Source: UBA9926 sp913052075 (GTDB lineage: Bacteria; Pseudomonadota; Gammaproteobacteria; Pseudomonadales; Azotimanducaceae). Taken from it: a DNA stretch of 10,660 nucleotides. Location: NCBI GenBank assembly GCA_913052075.1, contig CAJXDD010000082.1, positions 1 through 10,660 of the forward strand, given 5' to 3'. Position numbers and translations under genes: made by a program. Positions 1-5,939 of the stretch are shown here, piece by piece. Numbering within the stretch: position 1 is the first letter of the stretch; each line of letters starts with the position of its first letter. Under the pieces are notes generated by a model. It had not been told where the DNA came from, ran no database searches, and worked only from the letters and a program-made list of their open reading frames with translations.

Positions 1-27
1 TGCTCACAGCCTTACCTTAAACAAAAT

Positions 28-40
28 AACGAGTCTCGTT
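28..40. promoter_or_regulatory. 13-bp dyad, possible operator
   Basis: The sequence AACGAG-T-CTCGTT is a perfect 6-bp inverted repeat around one central base. It lies about 65 bp upstream of the probable -10 element of the gene at 131. The position suits an upstream regulator site, but a dyad this short can occur by chance and no matching family was recognised. Confidence 0.22.
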
Positions 41-103
41 GCGGTAAATAGCTCAGCCTCACACGAATGATTGAAAGCATAAGTTATTACTTTACATATT
101 TTT

Positions 104-128
104 TATACTAGACCGAATTTGTAAGGAA
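104..128 (+). promoter_or_regulatory. Probable -10 element and ribosome binding site of the 131-913 gene
   Basis: TATACT at 104-109 matches five of six bases of the sigma-70 -10 consensus. It sits in an AT-rich tract 21 bp before the start codon. No good -35 hexamer lies at the expected distance, so the promoter may need an activator. AAGGAA at 123-128 is the Shine-Dalgarno candidate and supports the ATG at 131. Confidence 0.4.
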
Positions 129-130
129 TA

Positions 131-913
131 ATGAATAGACTCGGCTTGATTGCACTAATTGCCCTGGTAGGCCTCGTTCCCTCAGCAATTGCCAGTGAAA
201 CCGATGAATTCACTTGGGACATCGATGGCGACGGCAAAGAAACAGCTCTAACCGATGGTTTACTCGTCATTCGCTACCTGTTCGGTTTCACGGACCAGGC
301 ACTTGTTCAAGACGCAGTAGATGCCAGTGCAACTCGCTCCACTCCAGCCGACATAAAAGCTTATCTAGATGCATATCCAGCCGAACTGGATGTCGATGGA
401 AATGGCACCAACTCCCCCCTAACAGATGGCCTTTTGATCATTCGCTATCTCTTCGGTTTCGATGGCAGTTCTCTCATTCAAAACGCAGTCGTATTGGACG
501 GGGCGAGAACCAGAGCCGATGATGTTTCTGCTTTTCTAGACGCCAGATCTGCGGGCGGAGGTGGTGTCGAACCACCGGTCGAACCACCAGCGGTTACGGC
601 CAAAGCCTATTTTGAGGAGATCATATCTGACCTAATCCTAGACAGGTGTCTCTCCTGTCACAATAATAACGGACCAGCTAATACAACCCGTCTGGTCTAC
701 GCCTCTGACTCTGATATCAATTACCTGGATAAAAATTACGACGTTCTCTCCGATTACGTCTCCAGAGGCAATAGTTGGACTCTTCTGGTAAAGGTCAGTG
801 GAAAACGATCTCATGGCGGCGGAGCAATTTATCCAGAAGGCACAGAAGAATATGCTGCTTTCGAGGAATTTGCTCGTTTAGTCGAGGAAGAGGACGCCTC
901 AGGCGAAGAATAG
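131..913 (+). CDS. Secreted protein with two dockerin/EF-hand-like repeats and a C-terminal c-type heme motif
   Basis: The 260-residue product starts with a signal peptide (about residues 1-22, cleavage near AIAS). Two near-identical calcium-loop repeats follow. One begins at D30 (DIDGDG) and one at D87 (DVDGNG), each ending in TDGLL-x-IRYLFGF. They resemble type I dockerin/EF-hand repeats common in exported marine bacterial proteins, with a loop one residue longer than the classic 12. A Gly/Pro linker (about 141-155) leads to a C-terminal domain containing CLSCH at 173-177, a canonical CxxCH heme-attachment motif, and a later SHGGG segment (227-231) whose His could be a ligand. The likely location is periplasm or cell surface. 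Whether this is an electron-transfer cytochrome or a structural heme domain cannot be told. An AAGGA ribosome site supports the start. The gene lies just outside the tRNA-bounded island. Confidence is high that the gene is real and moderate on the heme assignment. Confidence 0.85.
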   Translation: MNRLGLIALIALVGLVPSAIASETDEFTWDIDGDGKETALTDGLLVIRYLFGFTDQALVQDAVDASATRSTPADIKAYLDAYPAELDVDGNGTNSPLTDGLLIIRYLFGFDGSSLIQNAVVLDGARTRADDVSAFLDARSAGGGGVEPPVEPPAVTAKAYFEEIISDLILDRCLSCHNNNGPANTTRLVYASDSDINYLDKNYDVLSDYVSRGNSWTLLVKVSGKRSHGGGAIYPEGTEEYAAFEEFARLVEEEDASGEE

Positions 914-978
914 AAGCCCCACAAACCCTTGTTTTATGCGCTTTTATGGGATTAACGGGGAATATGTGGGGAGATCCG

Positions 979-1002
979 TGGTGCCCAGGGCCGGAATCGA
1001 AC
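979..1002 (-). repeat. Orphan copy of tRNA-Leu 3' end (distal att core)
   Basis: This 24-bp stretch is identical to 7999-8022. On the minus strand it begins GTTCGATTCC and ends GGGCACCA, so it covers the T-loop, the 3' half of the T-stem and acceptor stem, and CCA. The sequence upstream of it on the minus strand shows no anticodon arm, D-arm or 5' acceptor strand, so this is a fragment rather than a tRNA gene. It fits the displaced att site of an integrated element. Confidence 0.85.
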
Positions 1003-1003
1003 A

Positions 1004-1029
1004 TCCCCGTCTTTACTGGGTTTGCGGGC
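1004..1029. repeat. GC-rich motif shared with the right island end (left copy)
   Basis: The pattern CCCC..TTTAC.GGGT..TTGCGGG occurs here two bases inside the left att core, and again with small gaps at 7946-7971 near the right core, in the same orientation. It may be an integrase accessory-site remnant. The gapped match makes this tentative. Confidence 0.4.
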
Positions 1030-1031
1030 GG

Positions 1032-1053
1032 TTTGGACTAATTTTGGACTAAT
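1032..1053. repeat. 11-bp tandem repeat, two copies (left inner end)
   Basis: TTTGGACTAAT occurs twice in exact tandem, at 1032-1042 and 1043-1053, 30 bp inside the left att core. A variant, TTTGGTCCAAT, occurs three times near the right end. Phased repeats next to att cores are typical of arm-type sites for tyrosine integrases, which is the favoured reading. Confidence 0.7.
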
Positions 1054-1268
1054 GAGATTGGCTATTAATCTACGTGCATGCCAACCATTGCAGCACCCTG
1101 ACCATAGAAGAATGCGGGCAAGCGACGCATGGCGTTCGAGGGCAATTAGTAAGGCGCAAAAACGCAATCCAATTTACTCTCGCTTTTTCTCTCTTACAAA
1201 TTCAGCTCACCCAGAGGTTGCTAGCTAAGTCATTGGGGGTTTTTGAACCAGATATTGGCGATTCAGAT

Positions 1269-1961
1269 CTAATAGTCGGCAAATCTATACCCAACGCCTC
1301 TAATCGTCTGAAGCCGGTCGGCATAGGAACCAATCTTCTTTCTTACTGACCGTATATGAACATCAATATTCCGATCAATGACTACGGTGCGGTCACCAGT
1401 TAATGCTCTTAAAAGACTGTCGCGGTTTTGAACTCTGCCCAAGTTAGATACTAGCTGATTAAGCAGTCGAAACTCCGATGCAGTAAAGTGAACCAACTCG
1501 TTCTTGAGCAAGACTTGGTGCTTTTCAACATCAATCGTTAACTCACCAATGACAATCTGCTTTGACTGCTCGTGCATACCAAGTCTTTGAGAGCGTCTCA
1601 AAACCGCCTTGAGCCGCGCCATTAATTCTCGGATGCTGAAAGGCTTGGTTACATAGTCATCCGCACCAAGCCCCAGTCCAATAACTACATCGCTCTCCTC
1701 TTCTTTCGCGGATAGCATTACGATGGGCGTTGAGCTGATTTCGTTATCGGCGCGAACCTGTTGGCACACCGTCAGGCCGTCAACCTCTGGAATCATGAGA
1801 TCTAGGATCACCAGGTCCGGGCGCTTACTCCTGATCAGAGATATGGCTTCTGTTCCTGTCTCACAGCCTAGTGCGCTGTAGCCCTCTCTCTTCAGGTTGT
1901 ACAGAACTAGGTCTCGAATGTCCTGCTCATCCTCGACAACAAGTATTAGAGGAGCGGCCAT
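1269..1961 (-). CDS. Orphan OmpR/PhoB-family response regulator
   Basis: This 230-residue protein has the standard two-domain layout and length. The receiver domain (about 5-121) shows the acidic pocket E10/D11, the phosphoacceptor D54 in VILDLMIP, S84 in the switch position and K106 in DDYVTKPF. The winged-helix domain (about 137-228) has the recognition region around NIDVHIRSVRKKIG and a C-terminal IRGVGYRF hairpin. All key residues are present. It resembles PhoB more than other relatives by eye, so phosphate-responsive control is possible but unproven. No histidine kinase gene is in the window, so it must use a distant kinase or cross-talk. A GGTGAG ribosome site (1970-1975) lies 8 nt before the ATG and directly beside a hairpin. 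It probably follows the 77-codon ORF in one transcript and is the last island gene before the distal att copy. Confidence 0.93.
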   Translation of the reverse strand: MAAPLILVVEDEQDIRDLVLYNLKREGYSALGCETGTEAISLIRSKRPDLVILDLMIPEVDGLTVCQQVRADNEISSTPIVMLSAKEEESDVVIGLGLGADDYVTKPFSIRELMARLKAVLRRSQRLGMHEQSKQIVIGELTIDVEKHQVLLKNELVHFTASEFRLLNQLVSNLGRVQNRDSLLRALTGDRTVVIDRNIDVHIRSVRKKIGSYADRLQTIRGVGYRFADY

Positions 1962-1976
1962 AGCTATGACTCACCG

Positions 1977-1996
1977 ACAAGTTGCTGACAACTTGT
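1977..1996 (-). promoter_or_regulatory. Perfect hairpin abutting the response regulator ribosome site
   Basis: ACAAGTTG-CTGA-CAACTTGT is a perfect 8-bp inverted repeat with a 4-base loop. It ends one base from the GGTGAG Shine-Dalgarno sequence of the regulator. It has no T-run, so it is not an intrinsic terminator. It could limit translation, stabilise the mRNA 5' end, or act as a DNA operator. The minus strand also carries TTGTC twice at 11-bp spacing (1974-1991). Confidence 0.45.
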
Positions 1997-2060
1997 TGCT
2001 TGTTCGAGCCATCTGCCGGGGCTTGTAGCGGCGCCTGTCGAAAGCATTGAAGGATACTTG

Positions 2061-2294
2061 CTAGGAATACCGCTTAGGGTGGCTAACGATATATTTTTTG
2101 AAGAATTGAGGGTCACCAAAGTGGTCCTGGATTTCGTCAACCCGAAAGGAGTTCAGATCAGCTCTCTCCCGGTCGGTAGATAGCAGTACTATTTCAAAAT
2201 TTACTGACGCAGAAGAGTTTGGCCAAAGTTCCATTGCGAGTCCTGTCAAAACAACAATTAGCAATAGTGGAGTGGTGGAAAGGACGTTTTTCAT
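2061..2294 (-). CDS. Small hypothetical protein with N-terminal membrane/signal segment
   Basis: This would be a 77-residue product with a hydrophobic N-terminus (about residues 5-23: TPLLLIVVLTGLAMEL) followed by a polar tail of about 50 residues rich in charged and aromatic residues, ending KRYS. It could be a single-pass membrane or exported peptide. I recognise no family. It lies 99 bp upstream of the response regulator on the same strand, so the two may share a transcript. The repeat-containing promoter candidate at 2410-2443 lies upstream of it. The ribosome site before the ATG is poor, which lowers confidence. It may be a small membrane partner of the regulator or a spurious ORF in a long leader. 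Confidence 0.4.
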   Translation of the reverse strand: MKNVLSTTPLLLIVVLTGLAMELWPNSSASVNFEIVLLSTDRERADLNSFRVDEIQDHFGDPQFFKKYIVSHPKRYS

Positions 2295-2409
2295 GCGCTT
2301 TAAGAACCAACTAATTTTGGAATAAGCACAAGTTTAGAGAGGCGATTGGTGTAGGCAAGCTGCTAAGCGCATTCGCCGGTGTTTTTAACAAAGAATTAAT
2401 AAAAACAGA

Positions 2410-2443
2410 ATGTTATGCTTTAGTTCTTAACAATTTCTTAACA
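2410..2443 (-). promoter_or_regulatory. Candidate Pho-type promoter upstream of the small ORF and response regulator
   Basis: On the minus strand, TGTTAAG-AAAT-TGTTAAG (2443-2426) is a perfect direct repeat of 7 bp with a 4-bp spacer, an 11-bp phase. It is followed after exactly 10 bp by TAACAT (2415-2410), a plausible -10 element. OmpR/PhoB-family regulators bind direct repeats of this phase, and E. coli Pho promoters place the box about 10 bp before the -10. The heptamer itself is not the E. coli CTGTCAT. Autoregulation by the regulator encoded downstream is inferred. Confidence 0.45.
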
Positions 2444-2509
2444 AAAGCGAGTGATCCCAACTGCCTGATTCCTAGGCCGATTAAGCTCCGCTGGCAGCAA
2501 AAGGGGAAC

Positions 2510-2535
2510 AAAAAAAAGCCGCATCGAATGCGGCT
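2510..2535 (-). terminator. Rho-independent terminator after the DUF3718-like gene
   Basis: On the minus strand AGCCGCAT-TCG-ATGCGGCT forms a perfect 8-bp GC-rich stem with a 3-base loop, followed by an eight-T run whose first T overlaps the stem end. It begins 26 bp after the stop codon of the 2562-2888 gene, and separates that gene from the downstream regulator operon. Confidence 0.92.
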
Positions 2536-2561
2536 CTCATCCTTACAATCAGCTGAAACAT

Positions 2562-2888
2562 TTACTCAATATTTACCAAGTTTCTATTCCCAAACACGAA
2601 ATCTTCCTGCTGATTATGTTCTGCGAACATCAGCACGGGCATATCGTTGCACTCAAGGTTCTTAAGCTGTCGCTTGGATACCCCCTGCTCTTGCGCTTTC
2701 TTGAACAACTCCTCTTTCGAGATCAGGGCGCTCTCGCATAAGCTCGTTGCTAAGGTGTCTGGCTCCCTCCCTGCTTCAGCAGTATCGGCAGGCTGGCTAA
2801 AACCTAAACTTGACCACACCAATAATATCACCCCAATCACGAAACCCTTCGGAGCAGAAATCAGTTCACTCAATGTCTTGTATTTCAT
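2562..2888 (-). CDS. Small exported protein, probable DUF3718 family
   Basis: With the ATG at 2888 the product is 108 residues. This start is preferred over one at 2957 because AGGGGAA lies upstream of it and because it gives a clean signal peptide (basic start, hydrophobic core about 15-27, cleavage near SLGFSQ). The mature part contains two cysteines, C51 in LCESALISKEEL and C80 in LKNLECNDMPVLMFA. The layout of a Cys-containing helix, a short variable part, then a Cys-Asn segment and a FA motif matches my memory of DUF3718, small periplasmic proteins of unknown function found in marine gammaproteobacteria. A disulfide is plausible. The gene is monocistronic, with its own terminator and probable promoter. 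The family call is by eye and moderate; no function is assigned. Confidence 0.75.
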   Translation of the reverse strand: MKYKTLSELISAPKGFVIGVILLVWSSLGFSQPADTAEAGREPDTLATSLCESALISKEELFKKAQEQGVSKRQLKNLECNDMPVLMFAEHNQQEDFVFGNRNLVNIE

Positions 2889-3014
2889 CCCTATTCCCCT
2901 ATCGTTGCTCAATTTTGACAACCCCGGACCGCAGGAGGCAAAAAAGAGAATGCACACCTTCTTTTATAAAGTTATGCAACGATAAATTAAGAGTAAACGA
3001 TTTTTTTGTTAAGA

Positions 3015-3051
3015 ATTATAAAGAAAGCGTAAGATCATAGGGCTAAGACAG
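3015..3051 (-). promoter_or_regulatory. Candidate regulated promoter of the DUF3718-like gene
   Basis: On the minus strand CTGTCTT-AGCC-CTATGAT (3051-3034) matches 11 of 14 bases in the two heptamers of the E. coli Pho box. It is followed after 13 bp by a perfect TATAAT (3020-3015). The box to -10 distance is about 3 bp longer than in classic Pho promoters and the spacer bases do not match. There is no good -35, consistent with activation. The -10 is the stronger part; the Pho-box reading is tentative. Confidence 0.4.
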
Positions 3052-3114
3052 TCTATTCAGCAAATTGCCAACTTGATAGTAGTCATGATTCGGACTGAAT
3101 TTTAGCGAGCAAGA

Positions 3115-3136
3115 AAAACCTAGCCCTAAAGGTTTT
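3115..3136 (-). terminator. Weak intrinsic terminator after the TonB-dependent receptor gene
   Basis: AAAACCT-(8-base loop)-AGGTTTT gives a 7-bp stem with one T beyond it, 26 bp past the receptor stop codon. Only three pairs are G-C, so it is weak. It is nested in a larger inverted repeat, TTAGCGA (3102-3108) with TCGCTAA (3143-3149), which would strengthen the structure. It could work in both directions. Confidence 0.45.
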
Positions 3137-3142
3137 AGTTGA

Positions 3143-3156
3143 TCGCTAACGCGAGA
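3143..3156 (-). repeat. Small stem-loop repeat after the receptor gene (copy 1)
   Basis: TCGCTAACGCGAGA forms a short hairpin 6 bp past the receptor stop codon. It matches 5893-5907 except for one extra C in the loop there. The other copy lies at the corresponding place after the lipoprotein gene. Confidence 0.5.
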
Positions 3157-3162
3157 TTCTCT

Positions 3163-5853
3163 CTATAAGTCGTACTTCAGACTTACCGAATAGCTCAACC
3201 CAGGGATTCGTTCAAAGACCGTGATTCCAGCCGCCTCTATAATAACTTTCTCGTCTAGAAGGTTTTGAACCTTTGCTTTAATTGTAAAGTTCTCACTAGG
3301 AAACCAGGAGTAAGTGACGTCTAAGGAGTGAAACGGCTTTTCGAATTCATCAGGTGCTCCCAACCTTCCCGCGCGATAGAGCCTGTCGCCAAATACGTTA
3401 TAGATGATCGAAGCTGTATGTGACCCATCGTTGGAGTCAAATCCGAGCATCAAATTGACGAGGTAGTCTGACGCGCCTGCCGCTTCTCTGACCTCGTTCG
3501 TAGGAGCATCAGCGCGCACACCAGCAACGGTTTCTGTATCTTGGAGGGTCGCATTCCCTTGCACGAAGAAACGTTCACCCCAGCCTCCCAGCATCGACAA
3601 CCTAAGCAGCCCTTCCACCTCTATACCCGTTAACTCACTGGATTCGGCATTGATGATTCCGCGAGCACGATTAGTATCGGAGGCGGGGGTTTCGTAAAAT
3701 TCGATAGGGTCTTGTATGTCTTTATAAAACGCACCTACGGTAAAACTGTTGCCATCGACCCAGATGAAGTCAAATCGGATGTCAAAGTTATCGATCTCAC
3801 TAGGAATCGCGTCCGGGTTACCAAACGTCAATTCATCTGTAAGTGGATCGACATAACTTGTGTCAGAAACCTCTCTTAAATCCGGTCGGATGGCTGTTCG
3901 ACTCCAACTCGCGCGAGCTTGGAATTCATCAGCCCAAAACTCTCCCGTATAGCCAAACGTGAGTGAAGGAAAGAGCGTTGAGTCATCAAACGAAGCCCTA
4001 TCAAGCGCTGCAGGGTCGGTAGTTACCTGTGGTAATTGCACTGAATAGCCATACAAATTCCAAGGCAAAGCCACTTGTTTATAGTCCTCTCTCCTAACTC
4101 CGGCTGTAATTCTATAGGTATCATTTAGCCAAAGGTCCGCCATCACAAAAAAGCTGGCTGTCGTAGTAGCGGCGATGTAACTACGCGATCCCGCGCCTTG
4201 TATTCGTAGTTCGAATCCATTGTCCGGGTTCAGAATGTTTGAATCGGAAAAAACAGACACAAAGGACCCCTCGATCTGGGTGTTTGCTGAGCCGAGCCCA
4301 AACTCTCGTTGTGCGTACAGTCGAGCTTTCCTGTCATATTGATAGCCAAACGTAACCTCTATTCTTGAACTTTCGAATTCAACGGGTAGTACTGCCTCGT
4401 AACCATAGCTAAGAACGTCATCGTCTAAATCGGTGAACCGAAAGTCTGCTGCCGATGTATCTCTCTGAATCGTCGCTGCAGTCGCACGACCATTGCTATC
4501 TGTCGTTGTGTCGAAGTTAATCACTGTGGCGTTTGGAATGTTGGTCGTTGCCTCGGAATCCGTATAGTGCCACTCAACGGTGCTGCCCTCCGGAAGGAAA
4601 CCCAACAGTGGAAGAGTATCCAGCGTTTCACTGCCTAACTCGTGATCACCTCGGAACTGGAGGACCGCTAATTCTCGCTGCTCAAACTCGGTTCCCACTC
4701 TTCTGAAGCCGATACCATCCGACTTAATTCTGTTTTCATTAAAAAAGTCATCGATTACAGCTTCGTTGTCCGTATTGCGGATGAATATGTACCCAGCTGA
4801 CACCTCGTGATCGCTACCGTAGGCAAGTCCAACGTTGGCCAGTCCATTCAAATTGATGGACTGGGTAGTCCTCGATTCGATGGAGAATCGTTCTTCTGGC
4901 TGGGCAAAATTGAAGGCTCGTCGCTCCCTATGACGCCAGCTCGATTCGTATCCTCCTGAGACCTGAATGCCTATCTCGAGCGAATCGCCTAACTCGAAAG
5001 CTGTACCGCCCGAGGCGCGAATATTTTGGTCTAATTTATTACTTGCCGGACGCACTTCGCCCTCTCGGTTCAGAAAAACGGCTAAAGACCGATTCACGGC
5101 CTGAGCGTCTGCAAAAGTCGCATCAGCATTACCACCTTCTCTAAAGCTGGTGAGAATCCTGGCTGGACTTAAGTTTCCCCTGTATTGGTCGATCGCCTGC
5201 AAGAGCTGCTGAGGCATCGCCCTCGTACCATCATCTTTGCCGTAGTCGTCGTCTGAACCTCCACGATAGCTGAGCAGGTTACCGCTGGATTCGGAATTAT
5301 CTCCAGAGCCCACCTCAATGCTGAAATTCGTACCCTGATCCGGAAACGCAGTGGTCCTAACGTCGATTAGGCCACCAGCGAAGTTCGCCCTAATATCGGG
5401 GGAAAAAGTCTTTTGGACAGATAAGCCCGACACGATCGACGCTGGGAAAATATCGAGCGGAATCACGTTACGCGTCAGATCAGGTGAGGGAATCGACGCT
5501 CCATTTAACGTGGTCGAAGAGTAGCGCTCCCCCAAACCTCTTACATACACAAATTTATCTGAAACGAGCGACACCCCAGTCATCCGACGCATAGCGTTGG
5601 CTACCGTTGAATCTCCAAGCCGACTGATCGATTCGCTATCGAGCACATCAATCACCGAATCATCTTCCCGGCGCTCATTAAGCAACTGCTGTGCAGCGTT
5701 TAGAAATCGACCGACGACTACAACTTCTTCAATACTCTCATCGTCGGAGGCCTGTTCTTCAGCAAACACCTGCACTGTTGACAACCCGATACCGATCATG
5801 GCGACGGATACTATCCACTTTAGAATTGGAGCCTTTTCATTCTCAAAGAACAT
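3163..5853 (-). CDS. TonB-dependent outer-membrane receptor
   Basis: The 896-residue product uses the ATG at 5853. An in-frame TTG four codons upstream is possible but has no better ribosome site. It has a signal peptide (about 1-31, cleavage after VQVFA), a TonB-box-like IEEVVVVG at 41-48, and a plug domain (about 56-175) with typical segments ANAMRRMTGVSL, YVRGLGERYSSTTLNG and FAGGLIDVRT. A long beta-barrel runs to the C-terminus, which ends YSVSLKYDL; the last residue is Leu rather than the usual Phe. Length and layout fit an intact transporter that brings a substrate across the outer membrane using TonB-ExbBD energy. The substrate cannot be read from sequence. It follows the beta-helix lipoprotein gene by 86 bp on the same strand, so the two are probably cotranscribed and may act together, the lipoprotein capturing or processing what the receptor imports. 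Confidence 0.95.
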   Translation of the reverse strand: MFFENEKAPILKWIVSVAMIGIGLSTVQVFAEEQASDDESIEEVVVVGRFLNAAQQLLNERREDDSVIDVLDSESISRLGDSTVANAMRRMTGVSLVSDKFVYVRGLGERYSSTTLNGASIPSPDLTRNVIPLDIFPASIVSGLSVQKTFSPDIRANFAGGLIDVRTTAFPDQGTNFSIEVGSGDNSESSGNLLSYRGGSDDDYGKDDGTRAMPQQLLQAIDQYRGNLSPARILTSFREGGNADATFADAQAVNRSLAVFLNREGEVRPASNKLDQNIRASGGTAFELGDSLEIGIQVSGGYESSWRHRERRAFNFAQPEERFSIESRTTQSINLNGLANVGLAYGSDHEVSAGYIFIRNTDNEAVIDDFFNENRIKSDGIGFRRVGTEFEQRELAVLQFRGDHELGSETLDTLPLLGFLPEGSTVEWHYTDSEATTNIPNATVINFDTTTDSNGRATAATIQRDTSAADFRFTDLDDDVLSYGYEAVLPVEFESSRIEVTFGYQYDRKARLYAQREFGLGSANTQIEGSFVSVFSDSNILNPDNGFELRIQGAGSRSYIAATTTASFFVMADLWLNDTYRITAGVRREDYKQVALPWNLYGYSVQLPQVTTDPAALDRASFDDSTLFPSLTFGYTGEFWADEFQARASWSRTAIRPDLREVSDTSYVDPLTDELTFGNPDAIPSEIDNFDIRFDFIWVDGNSFTVGAFYKDIQDPIEFYETPASDTNRARGIINAESSELTGIEVEGLLRLSMLGGWGERFFVQGNATLQDTETVAGVRADAPTNEVREAAGASDYLVNLMLGFDSNDGSHTASIIYNVFGDRLYRAGRLGAPDEFEKPFHSLDVTYSWFPSENFTIKAKVQNLLDEKVIIEAAGITVFERIPGLSYSVSLKYDL

Positions 5854-5887
5854 ATCTTTTCTCAACGATTTGGAAGTTAGATGGGCG

Positions 5888-5910
5888 GGCCCTCGCTAAC
5901 CGCGAGAGCC
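5888..5910 (-). repeat. Stem-loop between lipoprotein and receptor genes (copy 2)
   Basis: GGC-C-CTCGC-TAACC-GCGAG-A-GCC folds as a hairpin with one mismatch, in the 86-bp gap of the presumed two-gene operon. It has no T-run. Its core TCGCTAACCGCGAGA nearly repeats 3143-3156. It could stabilise the lipoprotein mRNA or set unequal expression of the two genes. Confidence 0.5.
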
Positions 5911-5939
5911 ACCATCAGCTTGCTATAACTTTTGGTACG

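Larger units (their letters stand above)
914..1268. other. Gene-free junction holding the orphan tRNA-Leu fragment
   Basis: This 355-bp stretch separates the convergent gene ends at 913 (+) and 1269 (-). It holds the displaced tRNA-Leu 3' end (979-1002), a GC-rich motif also found near the other island end (1004-1029) and an 11-bp tandem repeat (1032-1053). Short ORFs cross it on both strands, but none has a recognisable domain or convincing ribosome site. I see no clear intrinsic terminator for either neighbouring gene. Confidence 0.6.

Noticed and set aside
952..1167. Minus-strand ORF of 71 codons spanning the orphan tRNA fragment
   Set aside because: It reads through the tRNA 3' copy and repeat DNA, has no ribosome site or domain, and overlaps other equally weak frames; it is most likely chance.
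1074..1349. Plus-strand ORF of 91 codons overlapping the regulator 3' end
   Set aside because: It runs antisense into a clearly conserved response regulator coding region and has no recognisable motif.
2427..2441. TTAA-N7-TTAA, which equals the CtrA recognition pattern
   Set aside because: CtrA is an alphaproteobacterial regulator and the genes here look gammaproteobacterial; the 11-bp phase is better explained by a PhoB-type regulator.
2647..2985. Plus-strand ORF opposite the DUF3718-like gene
   Set aside because: It is antisense to a gene with a signal peptide, ribosome site and terminator; no support on this strand.
5853..5865. TTG at 5865 as the receptor start
   Set aside because: It adds four residues with no better ribosome site; the ATG at 5853 gives a standard signal peptide preceded by GAGAAAAG.
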